Source: Synechococcus lacustris str. Tous (lineage in GTDB: Bacteria > Cyanobacteriota > Cyanobacteriia > PCC-6307 > Cyanobiaceae). Taken from it: a DNA stretch of 44,375 nt. Positions 42,089 through 44,375 of this stretch are shown one piece after another. A program made the translations under genes and the position numbers. The notes beneath the pieces are model-generated. The model was not told the origin of the DNA. It searched no databases and was given only the letters and a program-made list of their open reading frames with translations. The first letter of the stretch is position 1, and every line of letters starts with the position of its first letter. The DNA is taken from NCBI RefSeq assembly GCF_003011125.1, contig NZ_PXVC01000013.1, forward strand, positions 1 to 44,375. Direction: 5' to 3'.

Positions 42089-44375
42089 ATGAATTCCTCC
42101 GCCTTCACCCAGTCTGCTGAATACAGCCGGTTGCATAGCTCCTCAGTTGATGCTGTTGATTGGCATCTTTGGGGAACCTATCTTCCCGACCGTCAATGGG
42201 GAACGGTGCGTGAATGCTACGCCGAGGATGGGAATGCTTGGAAAGCATTCCCCCATGATCATGCTCGATCGCGCGTTTATCGTTGGGGTGAGGATGGATT
42301 ATTTGGTTGGACTGATCGTAATTGCCATTTGTGCTTTGCTCCAGCTTTTTGGAATGGTAAGGACCCAATTCTTAAGGAGCGCCTATTTGGTTTAGCAAAT
42401 CATGAGGGTAACCATGGTGAAGATGTAAAAGAGGCCTACTACCATATTTTAAATACGCCAACCTACAGCTATGCAAAAGCTTTATATGTATACCCAATAA
42501 GTGAATATCCTTACAAACAGCTCATAGCGGAAAATGCAAAACTAACTCGCAACGATCATGAATTTGAAATTGAACAAACAGGTGTTTTGAGTAATAATAA
42601 CGTTTTCCACTGTACCATTGAATATGCAAAAGATTATTTTGATGATACATTCATTCGAATCAGTGTTAAGAATCTTTCTGCGGATCCGGCATATATAGCC
42701 GTGTTGCCAACGCTCTGGATCCGCAATTCATGGAAGTGGGGCTATCCAGGCATTAGCAAAAGGAATATAACTGTGAATTCTGATGGCTCTTTGTTTGTAC
42801 CTGAGTTGTTAGGCCCAGGGGTTCAGCGTTTTTCTCAGGATAAGTTTCCTGCCCATTATTTTTATTGCGACCAACCTAATCAGTGGTTATTTACCGATAA
42901 TGAAACTAATTGTGAGCTTTTATTTGCAACTGCTGATGGCGAAAAATATACTAAAGACGCATTCCATCGCTATTTGGTTAATGGAGAGAAGCAAGCAGTT
43001 AATCCAGCGCTAGAAGGTACAAAGGCTGCAATGATTTGCGAAAATACTATTTCAGCAGGTGATACTTGGGTTATTAATTGTAGATTATCCTCTAAATCTC
43101 ATGTCAACCCATTTTCTGATTCTTCAATGATTCTTGCGAGAAGAGAGGAGGAGGCACAAGATTTCTACGCATCATATCAAAGAATAAAGAATTTTAAATC
43201 AAGTGAAGATCTCAGCTTATTTGCGGCCGCGTCTTCTGGGCTTTTATGGTCTTGTAAGTATTATGAGTTGAATTTATACCGTTGGTTAAAAGGTGATCCA
43301 GGTCAGTTAGCGCCCCCTCAATCTCGTTGGCATAGTGACTATCGTAATTGGAAATATTTGCATGCCCACGATATTTTTGTTATGCCAGATGCCTGGGAAT
43401 ATCCTTACTTTTGCAAGTGGGATTTGATGTTCCATGCTGTTGCCTTTGCTGATTTAGATCCCGCATTTGCTAAGAATCAAAGTGGTATTTTGCGCACCTC
43501 TCGGTATGTGTCGCCACAGGCGCAGGTTCCGGCCTATGAATGGGCATTTTCTGATGTTGATCCACCGCTTGCTTCATGGGCAACATGGAGAATTTTTACT
43601 ATTGATAGAAATCACACGGGTATTCCAGATTATCGATTTCTTGAGGAATCGATAAAAACATTATTGCTTGAATATGGATGGTGGAGTAATCGTAATGCCC
43701 GCACTGATTCCGCCTTATTTGATGGTGGATTTCTTGGTTTAGATAATATCTCCCCTTTCGACCGTAGATATCCACTTAGTGATGGCAGCCGTATTGAGCA
43801 GGCTGATGGTACAGCTTGGATGGGGTTGCTTACGATTTATATGTTGAAGATAGTAGTTGCTTTAAAACAACGGGCTATAAATGTGCTCCATAACAGTAGT
43901 GCTGAATATAGTGGTGAAATGGTTCAACGGCTTGTTATTAGCTTTATGCATTCTGTATCCTCCCTTAATAGTAAGGAAGAGCGTGGCTATTTGAACTGGG
44001 ATTGCCAAGATGGTTTTTACTATGATCTTTTAAGAAGGCCTGATGGAACGGCTGAATATATAAGAGTTAGGTCACTAACTGGAATTATCCCCCTACTAGC
44101 TGTGCAATCTTTTGGCGGTAGTGATTTGGAAGTTGATAAGAATTTAAACATGGATAATGCAATCTTGTCCTATGTGCAAGTTCACGGTATTGATGATTAC
44201 AGCCTTTCTCTTGCCCATCTTGGATGCTACTCAACTGGTAGATATCTTTTTGCAATGGTTTCCCCCTATCGGCTGAGAAGAGTGTGCAGATGGTTGTTTG
44301 ATGAATCTGAATTTCTATCTGATTATGGCATACGTAGCCTTTCTAAGTTTCATGAATCAAATCCTTTCTCAATGA
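42089..44375 (+). CDS. GH63/MGH1-like glycosidase, second copy (partial, runs off the window)
   Basis: An open frame of 762 codons from ATG 42089 to the window edge, with no stop. It is a paralogue of the first glycosidase throughout: DRQWGTVRECYAEDGNAW, ANHEGNHGEDVKEAYYHIL, WEYPYFCKWDLMFHAV (about 440), PAYEWAFSDVDPPLASWA, FDGGFLGLDNISPFDRRYPL and EQADGTAWMG (about 571). The copies share motifs but are clearly diverged, so the duplication is not recent. It begins 31 bases after GMC-2, completing a second GMC-glycosidase module. It is AT-richer by eye than the RNA polymerase genes. The last ~130 residues, with the GNSNWRGP and HQTGW motifs, lie outside. Confidence 0.9.
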   Translation, partial: MNSSAFTQSAEYSRLHSSSVDAVDWHLWGTYLPDRQWGTVRECYAEDGNAWKAFPHDHARSRVYRWGEDGLFGWTDRNCHLCFAPAFWNGKDPILKERLFGLANHEGNHGEDVKEAYYHILNTPTYSYAKALYVYPISEYPYKQLIAENAKLTRNDHEFEIEQTGVLSNNNVFHCTIEYAKDYFDDTFIRISVKNLSADPAYIAVLPTLWIRNSWKWGYPGISKRNITVNSDGSLFVPELLGPGVQRFSQDKFPAHYFYCDQPNQWLFTDNETNCELLFATADGEKYTKDAFHRYLVNGEKQAVNPALEGTKAAMICENTISAGDTWVINCRLSSKSHVNPFSDSSMILARREEEAQDFYASYQRIKNFKSSEDLSLFAAASSGLLWSCKYYELNLYRWLKGDPGQLAPPQSRWHSDYRNWKYLHAHDIFVMPDAWEYPYFCKWDLMFHAVAFADLDPAFAKNQSGILRTSRYVSPQAQVPAYEWAFSDVDPPLASWATWRIFTIDRNHTGIPDYRFLEESIKTLLLEYGWWSNRNARTDSALFDGGFLGLDNISPFDRRYPLSDGSRIEQADGTAWMGLLTIYMLKIVVALKQRAINVLHNSSAEYSGEMVQRLVISFMHSVSSLNSKEERGYLNWDCQDGFYYDLLRRPDGTAEYIRVRSLTGIIPLLAVQSFGGSDLEVDKNLNMDNAILSYVQVHGIDDYSLSLAHLGCYSTGRYLFAMVSPYRLRRVCRWLFDESEFLSDYGIRSLSKFHESNPFSM

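Noticed and set aside
42105-42395. Short frames on both strands at the start of the second glycosidase
   Set aside because: They overlap the long, motif-rich glycosidase frame that runs uninterrupted from 42089 to the window end.

Overview
The window is a cyanobacterial chromosome segment, most likely from an alpha-cyanobacterium of the Synechococcus/Cyanobium group. The evidence is the 3' end of psbA (photosystem II D1), split rpoC1/rpoC2, a high-light-inducible protein, Ycf35/DUF2997, DUF3493, and the compact order rpiA-hisD-rpsT-tatD-rpoB-rpoC1-rpoC2 that I associate with picocyanobacteria. A respiratory oxidase cluster and sugar-active genes suggest a freshwater or brackish member, but that is inference.

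Layout. 1-2.7 kb: psbA end and its terminator, then an SGNH hydrolase, a P-loop ATPase, a convergent Gfo/Idh/MocA oxidoreductase and tRNA-Thr(CGU). 2.7-8.7 kb: DUF3493, then on the minus strand the operon rimP-nusA-ylxR-infB-membrane protein. infB contains an 18-bp tandem repeat in which one unit is 17 bp long, which breaks the reading frame. 8.7-14.2 kb: a small zinc-finger-like protein, a metallophosphoesterase, HtrA protease, rpiA, hisD (convergent), rpsT and tatD. 14.4-25.1 kb: the RNA polymerase genes rpoB-rpoC1-rpoC2 followed by hli and rlmN. 25.1-32.2 kb: an AmpG-like transporter, a 41-residue membrane protein, a HEAT-repeat protein, the DUF2997-ycf35-ferredoxin-aldo/keto reductase run, rsmG, a J-domain membrane protein and fumC.

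32.2-44.4 kb is the most unusual part and looks like one plus-strand operon. Two DUF2231 membrane proteins are followed by cytochrome oxidase subunits II, I and III. Subunit II has lost the CuA ligands, as in the cyanobacterial alternative respiratory terminal oxidase (ARTO), so a quinol is the likely electron donor. Directly behind are two tandem modules, each a GMC flavoprotein followed by a large GH63/MGH1-like glycosidase. The first GMC protein keeps its FAD-binding N-terminus but has lost both catalytic residues (His to Tyr, Asn to Gly). The second keeps the catalytic His/Asn and a four-cysteine motif but lacks about 95 N-terminal residues, including the whole FAD Rossmann motif, at a junction fused to the end of the first glycosidase gene. 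My working hypothesis is a cytoplasmic glycoside-to-oxygen route: the glycosidase releases a sugar, the GMC flavoprotein oxidises it into the quinone pool, and ARTO passes the electrons to oxygen. The two GMC pieces are either a complementing split pair or the result of decay or assembly error.

No gene-free stretch longer than 300 bases exists; the largest gap is the 244-base rpoB leader. No insertion sequence, CRISPR array or phage gene was seen.
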